Program-made: the position numbers and the translations under genes
Source: Planctomycetota bacterium
GTDB taxonomy: Bacteria > Planctomycetota > J058 > JAJDCP01
DNA length: 47,206 nt
Reading direction: 5' to 3'
NCBI GenBank assembly: GCA_029260765.1
Contig: JAJDCP010000170.1
Location: 1-47,206 of the forward strand
In this document: piece after piece, positions 9,022 to 17,683 of the stretch
Position numbering within the stretch: the stretch's first letter is position 1
How the letters are laid out: every line of letters begins with the position of its first letter
The notes under the pieces: model-generated
Told to the model about the DNA's origin: nothing
The model's database searches: none
Seen by the model: only the letters and a program-made list of their open reading frames with translations

Positions 9022-9182
9022 GGGGACAGACTCCGTCGCGGTGTACGCACGAATCTACCCGGCGGGCCGGGCTCTTGGCCAGTGCTGAGGCTGGATAGTT
9101 CGACAGGCTCGCGCCAGCACCCGCTGGCCGCGGCTCGCGGTGCTTGCTACACTGGCCGGTCTCAACCGCGAAGGGAGGAAGC

Positions 9183-9611
9183 ATGACGCTTTCGTGGATC
9201 GCCGAAAATCCCCCGCTCTGGGACGCAGACAAAATGCGCATCGTCGGTCAGGCACCGGCGGGTATCTTCGATACACGCTACAGCACTCTGCCCGAAGGAG
9301 AACAGGTGCCCGGCGAGTGGTGGCGGGTCGAAGATGACGGCAAGACGCTCGGATACGGCTGGCTCGAGTTGGTCTGGGGCGACGCCGAGATCCTGCTCGC
9401 CACCGACCCCGAAGCACGGGGTCGCGGGGTTGGCGGCTTTGCGTTGGAGAACCTGGCCAAGGTCGCTGCCAAGCACGGTGTGAACTACATCAACAACATC
9501 GTGCGGCCCACCCATCCGGCGGCAGACGAGCTGACCGCCTGGCTGACAAAGCGAGAGTTCAAACTCGTCGAGGACGGCCGTCTGGTGCGGCGGGTACGCC
9601 GGGACGGCTGA
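9183..9611 (+). CDS. GNAT family N-acetyltransferase
   Basis: A 142-residue single-domain acetyltransferase. The acetyl-CoA binding motif A is seen as LLATDPEARGRGVGGFALEN (about residues 75-94, with the RGRGVG loop), followed by a helix and the C-terminal strand REFKLVEDGRLVRRV. ATG 9183 follows GGGAGGAAG, which excludes the upstream in-frame start at 9144. The substrate is not predictable. The gene ends 5 bp before the stop of the convergent pseudokinase gene. Confidence 0.85.
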   Translation: MTLSWIAENPPLWDADKMRIVGQAPAGIFDTRYSTLPEGEQVPGEWWRVEDDGKTLGYGWLELVWGDAEILLATDPEARGRGVGGFALENLAKVAAKHGVNYINNIVRPTHPAADELTAWLTKREFKLVEDGRLVRRVRRDG

Positions 9612-9616
9612 GCGGC

Positions 9617-12600
9617 TCAGCCCTTTTCCAGCGAGCGGCGCACCTTTTCGAGAGCCTTCTGCAGGGCGCGGCCGTTTTTGAAGCGGCTGTTGGGATCGCG
9701 CTGCAGGCAGCGAGCCAGCAGGCCTCCGATCTCCATCGACACCTCGGGACGCAATTGGTAGAGCGGTAGATAGCTTGGACTGGCTTCCGCACCTTTGGGC
9801 TGTTTCATCGGCGCACGGCCGGTCAGCAGGAAGAACAGCACCGCGCCCAGAGAATACACATCGGCGCTCGGAGCGAGGCGCCCTTCGCCGCGGCGTTCGG
9901 GCGCGAGGAAGGACCGCCAGGAGACGGCGTCGCCGCTCGGTTTCCACTCCTCGAGCGTCAGGCTGATCAGGGCGAGCTTGGTGTCCCTCAGCTCGCGCAG
10001 GTAATCTTTGCGGCTCAGACGCTTCTCGTGCTCGCGGGCGGGAATCAGGATGCGGCCGGGGTGGACCTTGGCGTGCAGCAGGCGCTGCTCATGCATGGCC
10101 GCCAGCCCTCGCGCGATCGACTCGACCACAACCAATGCGGGCAATTCGGCCATTCCCAGACGTTCTTTGCCTCGGATCGATGCGACCAGGTCGAATGCGG
10201 TCAAGTGCCGCACGCGGCGTTGTACGATGAAAGCCAGACCCGCCTCGTTGCCGGTCTTGACCACCCGCAGCAGATTGGGGTGTTTCATCGGCAGGAATCG
10301 CTCCGCACGCGCAAGAAAGCGCATCGCAGCCCGGGAATCCTGGAAATCAGGGGCCAGCAGAGTCAGCAGAACCCTCTTCTTGCTGGCCAGCTCCGTGCCG
10401 CGAAAAACCGCGGCGCCCCCGCGGCGCACGAGCCTCTTGGAGAGGGCGCAACCCGCGAGCAGTTTGTATCCTTCATGCCGGGGGAGCTCTTTGAGACAGC
10501 TGCGGATGCTCGCACCGGAGCTGGGCCTCGTGTCGGCTTCCTGTTCTTCCGCTTCAGCCTCAGCCACTGCAGGCCGCGCAGCGTCGCTCTCTGGTTGGGG
10601 AGCCCTCTCATCGACGAGAGCGCCGATGGGAGCATCTGCGGAGGTTTGCACGGCCAGCAGCGGCTCGGGTGTGAAAACGGAGCTGCCGAGACCTGCCAGT
10701 GACAGCTTCGCGGCCTTTTCTGCTCCGTTTTCGGCCGGCTCTTCTTCCCCGGCTTGCTCGTCCAGTGCGGCCTCTTCGGCCTGTTCGGTCTGTGCTGCGG
10801 GGCCGGCTTCATCGCTCAGGCCAGCAACCTCACCGGTTTCTGGCTCGTCTTCATCGTCATCGTCGTCGAAACCCAGCGCTTCCCAGGCCTGCACGATCAC
10901 TTCGGTGTCGCGGTCCATGTCTTCGTCCGGCTCCAGCTCGGACTCTCGGTCCTGCTCGCCGGGCTCGGGTTTCCTGGCGATGGCCATCCAAAGCGCCGGT
11001 CCAGGCTTAGCGTCGTCTTCGTCTTCTTCTTCGTCTTCTTCGTCTTCGTCGTCGTCGCCGAAAACTTCCAACCCTTCGACTGCGTTCCGCAAGAAGGCCA
11101 GCTCCTCGCGCTCGTCAGCTTTGGCAGCAGGCGCGGCCACGTCGGAGGCGTCGCGAGTGAAGGCCGTCCGTTGCTCGGTATCGAGTCTCCAGGTGTCGGT
11201 GGGGGCATCGCTCTCCCAACGTTCGGCGCTCTCTTCCAGACTGCGGACGAAACTGCGGACGCTCTGCGCCTCCGTGGACTCTTCCAGCATCCCCCGCAAG
11301 AGCTCTTCGAGGTCTCCGTACCATGCCGAGCGCACTCCGGAGACCCTGTCGCCGAGCAAAGCGGGCTGCAGCGCCTCGCCGATCTGGTCGGCGCGCTCGA
11401 TGGTCCGCGCCTCTCCACAGACCAAGAACAGACAGAGATCTGCCAGGCAGCGGGCATCTTCGACGGGGCTGGCGACGGCTCCAGAAAACACCTGCCGCTC
11501 GAGAGCGGTGCTCAGCGAGCAACCTGGAGCCAACAACCAGGTCCGTTCCCTGGCGGCGGGGCCGCGGCTCAGCCAGATATTGTGGGGATGCACACCCCCA
11601 TGCCCACGATCGTCCTGGTGGAGGGTCGCGAGGCAACGGGCCAGATCGCGCAGCACCGCGAGCAGCGCGGCGACAGGCAGCTGCGTTTGCTCAGCGCGCC
11701 AACAGCGAAGGTTCTGCAGGTTGCTCAACGGGGTGGCCCAGGCTTCGACGGGGTTTCCTCGCCAGGGTTCTGTCGCCAGTTGCTCGACGGGCAGCCACGG
11801 AGGATTCGACACCGCAGTCTGCGGCCCGCCCGCCCCGGAGCGCAACAGAATCAGCCTGGGCTCGCCCTCGCGCCAGGCTCGCACCCGCAGGTAGGGGCCG
11901 CTTCGACCTTCGTACTGAGGCTGCGTCCAGGCGGGTAGGATCTGCGGCCAGTCGTTCAGCAGCTCGGCTGCCCGGCGCAGACGTTCGGCCTCGAGCGGGA
12001 CGGCCTGAAGCCAGCTGCGGCAGAGCCCGGCGAGCTCGGGACCGGGCAGTGCGCTGCCCTGATCTGGCGAGCCCAGCTGACAGCCGTCCTGCTCGAGCTG
12101 CCAGCTTGCTGCCCCTTCTTCAGGCTCGGCTTCATTCAGGGATGCAGCCAGACTCTCTAGAGTGGCCTCAGGTGCGGGCCGCAGCTCGATCTGCCAGCGC
12201 TCTTGAGCGCGCAACAACAAGAATCCGACCGTGCCCTCGGCGGCCAGGGCGTCGTCGAGCCGCAACCAGGCTCGCCAGTTCTGGCTTTGCGGGTCGCTGA
12301 GCACCAGCCCCTGCTCGCGCACGCCCGCTGGACCCAGGTAGCTCCAGCGCTCTGCCCTGGTCAGGTCGGCCGCAAACGCTTGCAGGTCGAAGGCCAGCTC
12401 TTTGCGCGCCGCGGGCGGCAGAGGTTCCAGCACGGCATGCAACGTCTCCGCGTCCGCGGCTCCGGACAGGATCAGACCACTCAGGTCTTGCGGAGACGCC
12501 GAAGAAGAATCGGCCTCGACCTCGGCGTCCGAAGACGGGGTCGGGTTTTTTTCGTGGAGCACGCTCAGCACCAAGCGCGCTTCGTTGTCCGGCAGCTGCT

Positions 12601-12904
12601 CACAGCTCAGCAGCACCGTGCCGGCGGTCCCCTCCTCCTCGACCCGCAGCTGGCCCAGCGCATGGGGGGCCTCAGGGTCTGCGTCGAGGCCGGCGCGTTG
12701 CTTGAGGCAGTCGATCAGCTCCCGGTTGGTCAGCCCTTCGGGGGCGGACTCGTCTCCTTCGGCAAGCGGATCGGCGCTGGAGATCTGCAGGGTCGTCTGT
12801 TCCCTGCGCAGCAGAGATGCCAGGAAGCGCTCGGTGTAGCGGCGCACCTTGGATTCGTCGGGTTTGGCTTCGTTCGGCATGCGGGCTCGTCGGCTGGAGT
12901 GCAT
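9617..12904 (-). CDS. Large protein with two degenerate protein-kinase domains (pseudokinase)
   Basis: A 1095-residue cytoplasmic protein. A first kinase-like lobe lies at about 385-560, with HGGVHPHNIW (435-444) in place of the HRDLKPxNIL catalytic loop. A second, clearer kinase fold lies at about 800-1090. In it the VAIK lysine position reads VLLTLL, the catalytic loop reads HAKVHPGRIL (944-953) with Lys for the catalytic Asp, and the DFG position reads KLALISL. The activation-segment end (FLAPERRGEG) and the SADVYSLGAVLFFLLTGRAP helix are well kept. All catalytic residues are therefore lost in both lobes while the fold is retained, implying a scaffold or sensor. Between them is an acidic linker (GDDDEDEEDEEEDEDD, about 615-630). 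A second possible start is ATG 12880; neither has a strong ribosome site. Confidence 0.85.
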   Translation of the reverse strand: MHSSRRARMPNEAKPDESKVRRYTERFLASLLRREQTTLQISSADPLAEGDESAPEGLTNRELIDCLKQRAGLDADPEAPHALGQLRVEEEGTAGTVLLSCEQLPDNEARLVLSVLHEKNPTPSSDAEVEADSSSASPQDLSGLILSGAADAETLHAVLEPLPPAARKELAFDLQAFAADLTRAERWSYLGPAGVREQGLVLSDPQSQNWRAWLRLDDALAAEGTVGFLLLRAQERWQIELRPAPEATLESLAASLNEAEPEEGAASWQLEQDGCQLGSPDQGSALPGPELAGLCRSWLQAVPLEAERLRRAAELLNDWPQILPAWTQPQYEGRSGPYLRVRAWREGEPRLILLRSGAGGPQTAVSNPPWLPVEQLATEPWRGNPVEAWATPLSNLQNLRCWRAEQTQLPVAALLAVLRDLARCLATLHQDDRGHGGVHPHNIWLSRGPAARERTWLLAPGCSLSTALERQVFSGAVASPVEDARCLADLCLFLVCGEARTIERADQIGEALQPALLGDRVSGVRSAWYGDLEELLRGMLEESTEAQSVRSFVRSLEESAERWESDAPTDTWRLDTEQRTAFTRDASDVAAPAAKADEREELAFLRNAVEGLEVFGDDDEDEEDEEEDEDDAKPGPALWMAIARKPEPGEQDRESELEPDEDMDRDTEVIVQAWEALGFDDDDDEDEPETGEVAGLSDEAGPAAQTEQAEEAALDEQAGEEEPAENGAEKAAKLSLAGLGSSVFTPEPLLAVQTSADAPIGALVDERAPQPESDAARPAVAEAEAEEQEADTRPSSGASIRSCLKELPRHEGYKLLAGCALSKRLVRRGGAAVFRGTELASKKRVLLTLLAPDFQDSRAAMRFLARAERFLPMKHPNLLRVVKTGNEAGLAFIVQRRVRHLTAFDLVASIRGKERLGMAELPALVVVESIARGLAAMHEQRLLHAKVHPGRILIPAREHEKRLSRKDYLRELRDTKLALISLTLEEWKPSGDAVSWRSFLAPERRGEGRLAPSADVYSLGAVLFFLLTGRAPMKQPKGAEASPSYLPLYQLRPEVSMEIGGLLARCLQRDPNSRFKNGRALQKALEKVRRSLEKG

Positions 12905-12977
12905 CCCATTCTACACATCCGCGCACTCCCGAGCAGCCCGTTCGGCGGCCGACGCCTCCGCAGACCGCCTGGTGCGG

Positions 12978-14375
12978 TCAGTTCAACGCTTCGAGCAGTG
13001 CTTGCAGGACCGGCTCGAGCGGGAACGCGTTGCGCTCGCGGTCACAGCCCAGCCGCACCACCACCAATTGCCTGGACGGAAGCACCAGCGTCAGCTGTCC
13101 TTCATAGCCCCGCATGGCAAAGAGATCGTCGGGCATGCTGGGCAACCAGCGTTTTTCTGGCGCTCCCTCGGGGCCGACGTTCAGCCAGAGGTGGGCCCCG
13201 TATCTTCCCGAGGAGTGGGGCGTGGGGGTGGTGCTGTAGGCAACCCAGCCCTCCGGCAGCAGGCGCTCTCCCTGCCAGACGCCATCGTCGAGCAGAAGCA
13301 TACCGAGGCGTGCCCAGTCGCGGGCGCTGGCCCAGCCGAACGACGAGCCGATCAGAGTCCCCTCAGAATCGGGCTCGATCAGCGCAGTGCGCATTCCCAA
13401 CGGAGCGAACAGGCGCTCTCGGGGAAAGGCCAGGCTGGCGGCCTGGTCGCCTCCCAGGGCATCGTGCAATACCCGGCACAGGATGTTGGTGCTGCCACTC
13501 GAATAGGCCCAGCGGCTGTCAGGCTGGTACGCCAGAGGCTGGTCGATGGCGTAGGCCGCCGCGCTGGGGGAGGCAAACAGCATCTTCACCACATCGGAGA
13601 AGGGATCACCGTAGCGTTCGCTGAACTGCAGACCGCTGCTCATGCGCAGCAGCTGATCCGGGGTCAGCGTGTGGCGCGGGTCGGCGAGGTCGCTCCACGC
13701 GGACAAGCCGACGGGCTGGTGTATGTCCAGGAGGCCGTCCTGGACGGCGATGCCGAGCAGCGCGTTGACCATGCTCTTGGTCATCGACCAGCCGAGCAAG
13801 GGCGTGTCGCGCCCGATGCCCGGGGCATACTGTTCGGCGATGATGCGCCCCCGATGGACAGCCAGCAGCGCACGTGTGTGGAACTTGGGAGCGTCCACCG
13901 GCGGCTGCGCGAAGGCCAGCGCGAGGGCGCTCGCGACGGCTGCTTGGTCAAAGGCGCTACTGTCCGCCTCCGCGGCCAGCTCCCCAAGCGGCCAGGGCCG
14001 CTCGGCCAGGGCGGGATCGAGGGGCCCGGGGGCGGTCAGACTGGCGAGGCTGTCCCCGAGCTCGAGCACACTGCCGAGCCCCTCGCGGAACACCGCGCTG
14101 TGCGAGAATGGGCCGATGCTGGTGGTGACCCTGTGCTGCTGCCGGTCGATGTTGAGCTGCATGAGCGGGAAGCGGGCCAGCTCTTCGGCCAGCAGCTGGT
14201 CTTCTGTGCGTTGGGCAATGAAGATGCCCGAGCAGGCCACGCGAGCGCTGTAGGCCGTTGCGAGGGAGGCGAGCTCGCGAGCTAGCAGGAAGGCTGCCAG
14301 CAACAGCGCGAGCACGAGCAGCAGCACGATCCTCTTCCAGCGTCTTCGGCGGGGCGGGGCGGCAGTCGGTGCCAT
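12978..14375 (-). CDS. Membrane-anchored serine hydrolase of the beta-lactamase (class C/AmpC) fold
   Basis: A 465-residue protein anchored by one N-terminal helix (residues 15-33, after a RRRRWKR basic stretch), with the catalytic domain outside the cytoplasmic membrane. The SxxK motif is SMTK (197-200) and the YxN/S-type motif is YSSGS (291-295); a late HLWLNVGPEG stretch fits the third motif region. Relatives include AmpC-like enzymes, esterases and DD-peptidases annotated 6-aminohexanoate-dimer hydrolase-like; the substrate is not predictable. ATG 14375 follows AAGAGGA. It is on the same strand as the pseudokinase gene 73 bp downstream, so the two may share transcripts. Confidence 0.88.
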   Translation of the reverse strand: MAPTAAPPRRRRWKRIVLLLVLALLLAAFLLARELASLATAYSARVACSGIFIAQRTEDQLLAEELARFPLMQLNIDRQQHRVTTSIGPFSHSAVFREGLGSVLELGDSLASLTAPGPLDPALAERPWPLGELAAEADSSAFDQAAVASALALAFAQPPVDAPKFHTRALLAVHRGRIIAEQYAPGIGRDTPLLGWSMTKSMVNALLGIAVQDGLLDIHQPVGLSAWSDLADPRHTLTPDQLLRMSSGLQFSERYGDPFSDVVKMLFASPSAAAYAIDQPLAYQPDSRWAYSSGSTNILCRVLHDALGGDQAASLAFPRERLFAPLGMRTALIEPDSEGTLIGSSFGWASARDWARLGMLLLDDGVWQGERLLPEGWVAYSTTPTPHSSGRYGAHLWLNVGPEGAPEKRWLPSMPDDLFAMRGYEGQLTLVLPSRQLVVVRLGCDRERNAFPLEPVLQALLEALN

Positions 14376-14474
14376 GCGGTCCTCTTGGCGGAGGCCAGGC
14401 AGCAGTGTAGCATCGACGCGGAGGGGCTGTGAAACAACCTACCGCAACCGCATGTTGCTGGAGTGACGGCAATG

Positions 14475-14511
14475 AAAAACCCCTCGGGCTGTCAGCTCAG
14501 CCAGCGAGGGG
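14475..14511 (-). terminator. Rho-independent terminator after the TPR lipoprotein gene
   Basis: Read on the minus strand, CCCCTCG and GGCTG pair with CAGCC and CGAGGGG around a six-base loop (a 12-bp stem with a 2-base bulge). A run of five T follows (14479-14475). It lies 24 bp beyond the stop of the TPR lipoprotein gene. Confidence 0.88.
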
Positions 14512-14535
14512 GGGGTCGTGGGTCTTTGGGGTGGT

Positions 14536-15234
14536 TCAACGCAGGGTCGCGAGCTCGGTAGCGGCCGTGACCGGGAAGCGGTCGGCCAGGCGTTGGCTGG
14601 CCAGTTGGCGGTCGCGTTCGACGCCGTTGTGCGGCAGGCTGCTGGGCTGTGCTTCTAGAGCCTGCAGGTAGGCCTGGTGGGCGGCACCCTGCTCGCCCAG
14701 ATCGAACAGCACGTCGCCGAGTCCCAGCCAGTTGCCGGGGAAGCCCGGAGCCTTATCGACCGCGGCTTTGAAGTGGTCCCGGGCGTTTCCGAGGTTGTAA
14801 TAGCCACTGTTTCCGGGCGCTGAGGCATAGAGCTGGCCGAGCACACGGTCTGGTCCTGCGTGGTCGACGTAGGGGTCGATGCGCAAGGCCTGTTGGCTGA
14901 GGAACTCGACCTGCGGAAGGCGTTGCCAGCCCAACGCGGCATCGGCTTCAGCGTGCAGCTGCTCGAGGATCGCAGCCTGCAGGTAGGCGACGGCGCTGTG
15001 GTCGCGGGCACCCAGCTCTTCCCCCACACTGGCCATCAGCACGAGCCGCTCGGTGCGACGCTCTGCCGGAGGAAGCTTGCGGGCAGCATCGATCTCGCGG
15101 CGTGCTTCCATCAGGTAGACCGGAGGCATGCTGCGCCAGACTTCATCCTTCGATTGGGCGCCCTGGCATCCGCTCAGGGCGGTGCCTGTGATCAGTACGG
15201 CGCAACTCAGCAACAGGTGACGTGCGTGGCTCAT
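14536..15234 (-). CDS. TPR-containing lipoprotein, TatT-like
   Basis: A 232-residue exported lipoprotein. The signal peptide MSHARHLLLSCAVLITGTAL ends in lipobox LSGC. The mature part is helical with TPR-like units: a DRVLGQLYASAPG helix turn, NARDHFKAAVDKAPGFPGNW and AAHQAYLQALEAQP. The pattern of a chamber-like helical lipoprotein with LGQLYASAPG and a following NLGNARDHF resembles TatT, the helical component of some TRAP transporters, but no TRAP genes are near. ATG 15234 follows AAGGAGGG with good spacing. It is a single-gene unit closed by the terminator at 14475-14511. Confidence 0.78.
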   Translation of the reverse strand: MSHARHLLLSCAVLITGTALSGCQGAQSKDEVWRSMPPVYLMEARREIDAARKLPPAERRTERLVLMASVGEELGARDHSAVAYLQAAILEQLHAEADAALGWQRLPQVEFLSQQALRIDPYVDHAGPDRVLGQLYASAPGNSGYYNLGNARDHFKAAVDKAPGFPGNWLGLGDVLFDLGEQGAAHQAYLQALEAQPSSLPHNGVERDRQLASQRLADRFPVTAATELATLR

Positions 15235-15434
15235 GGGGGACCCTCCTTCTGCAGAGCCATCTCAGCACATGCTGTTCCAAAACTCCGCAAGAGCACTCTG
15301 TGCGGCCTTGGAGGCCGACTTGGAGTAAGAAGAGGCATGGAGACCTGCTGGCTGTATTCTCAAACTGAGTCGATGTGCAACAATTTTCGTCACTCGACCG
15401 ACAAGATGTGGCAATAATCTGGGCAAAGTGAAAG

Positions 15435-15450
15435 TTCGTTGGCCAACGAA
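15435..15450. promoter_or_regulatory. Perfect 16-bp palindrome, candidate operator
   Basis: TTCGTTGGCCAACGAA is an exact inverted repeat in the 334-bp divergent intergenic region between the TPR lipoprotein (minus) and the phosphatase-fold gene (plus). The surrounding sequence is locally AT-richer than its neighbours, as expected of a promoter region. No other gene is visible in this interval. The operator role is inference from symmetry and position only. Confidence 0.35.
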
Positions 15451-15568
15451 AAAGGCAAACTTCCGTTTTTGGTTTGAGGTTGTGCAGGTTGTCGATCAAC
15501 TTCGAGCGCTGCTGGCTGTCCTGTCGAGGCTTCGGGCTGGCCCGCTTCCACAGCTTGCCTTAACCTGT

Positions 15569-16492
15569 ATGCGAAATCTGCAGGAGTGTGCGCGCGTGGG
15601 CGATGCCCGACGATCCGGGGTCTCGGGCCGACAGTGGGCCGAATACCTCCACGAGGTGCTCTGGTTTTTCCGTACCTGGGCCCTGCCGGTCCGGCTGGAA
15701 GACGACGTTCCGGCCCGCTGGCTTCCCAGCCGCCATTGCATCCGCCGTCAGGGAGCCGCTGCTAGCGGACCTGGGGCGCGGCCGCACATCCTCTCCTGGA
15801 ACATCTACCGGGCCCACTATGCTCGGCGCGTGCGGAAGAGCCTGCTGCAGTTGTTGCCGGAGTATGACATCCTGTTGTTGCAGGAGGTTCCCGTGCTGCC
15901 GGGCGGCGCCTTCTGGCAGATTCCCGAGCTTGCCAGCCATGACCTGGTGTTTGCTCCGTACCATCAGGTGCGCAGGCGCTCGAGTCTGTATCCCTATCTC
16001 GCGACCGGACAGGCCATTCTCAGCCGGCAGCCGATGCTGGCGGCGCGGGCCTTCGACCTGCCGACAGTGACCCGCTACACCCCCGGACGCGACCACATCG
16101 TCAAGCGCCTGGTGGTCTACGCGCGTTTTCAGCTCGAGGCTGGGCGTACGCTGGGCGTGTACAACGTGCATCTCGAATATGTCTGCGGGCCGCGGGGGCG
16201 GGCAGCCCAGGTCGAGAGCATGTTGCAGATCGCCGCGGGTCAGGATGACGATGTGGTGTTGTTGGGCGGCGACTTCAACGCGTTGCTGGGGGATCGGCGC
16301 GAGAGCTGGCTGGCCAGCCTGGCAGAGGCAGGCTTTCGGGAGGAATTCGCGCACGAACCGGCTTGGCTGCCACGGCCCGATCGTCTGCTCGTGCGAGGAG
16401 CGCGCCTGCCTGCGCGTTTCCTGCCCGGGCGCGGTTCCGACCACCGACCTTTGGGGGGGCGGCTGAGCAGAGACGGGTCCGGCGCGGCTTGA
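15569..16492 (+). CDS. Endonuclease/exonuclease/phosphatase family protein
   Basis: A protein of about 307 residues with the DNase I-like fold used by Mg-dependent nucleases and phosphodiesterases. Motifs in order: ILSWNIYRA (metal-binding Asn), DILLLQEVP (catalytic Glu), YNVHLEY (His), LLGGDFNALLGDR (Asp/Asn pair) and the terminal SDHRPL (Asp-His). All catalytic positions are present. The reading frame is open from a GTG at 15428, but the first 47 codons look unlike protein, so ATG 15569 was chosen despite a weak ribosome site. Substrate unknown. It lies 51 bp before the HlyD gene and may lead that operon. Confidence 0.85.
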   Translation: MRNLQECARVGDARRSGVSGRQWAEYLHEVLWFFRTWALPVRLEDDVPARWLPSRHCIRRQGAAASGPGARPHILSWNIYRAHYARRVRKSLLQLLPEYDILLLQEVPVLPGGAFWQIPELASHDLVFAPYHQVRRRSSLYPYLATGQAILSRQPMLAARAFDLPTVTRYTPGRDHIVKRLVVYARFQLEAGRTLGVYNVHLEYVCGPRGRAAQVESMLQIAAGQDDDVVLLGGDFNALLGDRRESWLASLAEAGFREEFAHEPAWLPRPDRLLVRGARLPARFLPGRGSDHRPLGGRLSRDGSGAA

Positions 16493-16543
16493 ATCGCTGC
16501 GCGGCCCGCGCCAGACTGAGGGTTCCTCCGAGGCGGCTCCGCG

Positions 16544-17683
16544 ATGCTCCCACGCCTGTTGCTGTTCGTCATCGTGCTTGCGCTGCTGGGCGCGGTACTG
16601 CTCATCGGCCTGCAGCCCGGCGACGCGCCGCGCGTCTCCGGAGTTGTCGAGGCAGACGAGATCCGGGTCGGCTCGTTGTTGGGGGGACGGGTGGCCCAGG
16701 TGTTGGTCGTCGAGGGCCAGGCCGTGGTGCGCGGGGAGGTGCTGGTCGAGCTCGAACCCCACGACCTGCTGGCGCGGGTGTCCGAGGCGCGCGCCCGGCT
16801 GGCCGAGCGGAGGGCGGTGCTCTCGCGCCTCGAGAGCGGATTCCGACCCGAAGAGGTGGCCCAGGCCTCCGCGCGTTGCCAGCAACTGCAGGCGCAACTG
16901 GAGAAGCTCGAGAACGGTCCACGCCCACAAGAGATCGCGGCGGCCCGCGCCGAGGCCGACTGGGCACAGGCGCAGCTCGACCTCGACCGGCACGCCTTCG
17001 AGCGCACCCGACAGCTGTTCGAGGCGGGCAAGACCACGCAACTGGAGATGGACCGGGCACACAAGGCGGTCGATGCCTCCGTGGCGCTGCAGCGCGTGCG
17101 CAGCGAACAGCTGGCCTTGTTGCTCGAAGGCAGCCGTAACGAGGACATCGCTGCCGCCAAGGCCGCTCTCGCTGAGGCGGTCGCCGCTCGTCAGCTGCTA
17201 CAGGCCGGCTACCGCAGCGAAGAGCTGGTCCAGGCCCGCTCCGCAGTCGAGGCTGCCGTAGCCGCTTTGCAGGCGGTCTCGGTACTGATCGAAGAGCTCT
17301 CGATCCGCGCTCCCATCGATGGGCTGGTCGAGGCGGTCGATCTGCGCGAGGGCGACCTGATCTCCCCACAGGCGCCCGTGGTTTCTATCGCCGATACCAG
17401 CCGCCTGTGGCTGCGTGCCTTTGTGCCCGAAAACCGGCTCGATCTGCAGCTGGGGCAACAGCTCGAGATCAGCGTCGACAGCTTTCCTGAGCGCCGGTTT
17501 CATGGTGAGCTGAGCTTCATCGCCCGCCAGGCCGAGTTCAGCCCTCGCAACGTACAGACGGCTGACGCCCGCAGCCAGCTGGTGTTTCGCGTCAAGATCG
17601 AGATCGTCGAGGGGCGCGCGTTGCTGCGTCCCGGCACAAACGCCGACGTGTGGTTGCCTCCAGCCCCTGAGCCGGCGCCTTGA
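16544..17683 (+). CDS. HlyD family efflux adaptor (membrane fusion protein)
   Basis: A 379-residue periplasmic adaptor with one N-terminal membrane anchor (LLLFVIVLALLGAVLLIGL, residues 5-23). It has a first lipoyl half (GGRVAQVLVVEGQAVVRGEV), a long Ala/Glu/Arg/Gln-rich coiled-coil hairpin (about 75-245), the second lipoyl half (IRAPIDGLVEAVDLREGDLI) and a beta-barrel (LWLRAFVPENRLDL). This is the arrangement of YbhG/YhiI-type adaptors of ABC exporters. Its TGA stop overlaps the TTG start of the following ABC gene, indicating translational coupling and a common complex. Confidence 0.92.
   Translation: MLPRLLLFVIVLALLGAVLLIGLQPGDAPRVSGVVEADEIRVGSLLGGRVAQVLVVEGQAVVRGEVLVELEPHDLLARVSEARARLAERRAVLSRLESGFRPEEVAQASARCQQLQAQLEKLENGPRPQEIAAARAEADWAQAQLDLDRHAFERTRQLFEAGKTTQLEMDRAHKAVDASVALQRVRSEQLALLLEGSRNEDIAAAKAALAEAVAARQLLQAGYRSEELVQARSAVEAAVAALQAVSVLIEELSIRAPIDGLVEAVDLREGDLISPQAPVVSIADTSRLWLRAFVPENRLDLQLGQQLEISVDSFPERRFHGELSFIARQAEFSPRNVQTADARSQLVFRVKIEIVEGRALLRPGTNADVWLPPAPEPAP

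Noticed and set aside
7447..9186. 579-codon open frame on the plus strand
   Set aside because: Antisense to the quinone oxidoreductase and DUF1444-like genes, both of which have clear family motifs and ribosome sites.
10986..11065. Trinucleotide-rich tract (GTC/TTC runs)
   Set aside because: This is the coding sequence for the acidic linker of the pseudokinase, not an independent repeat or CRISPR.
10008..11894. Long Ser-rich plus-strand frame
   Set aside because: Ser runs arise from reading the acidic Asp/Glu linker of the pseudokinase gene on the opposite strand.
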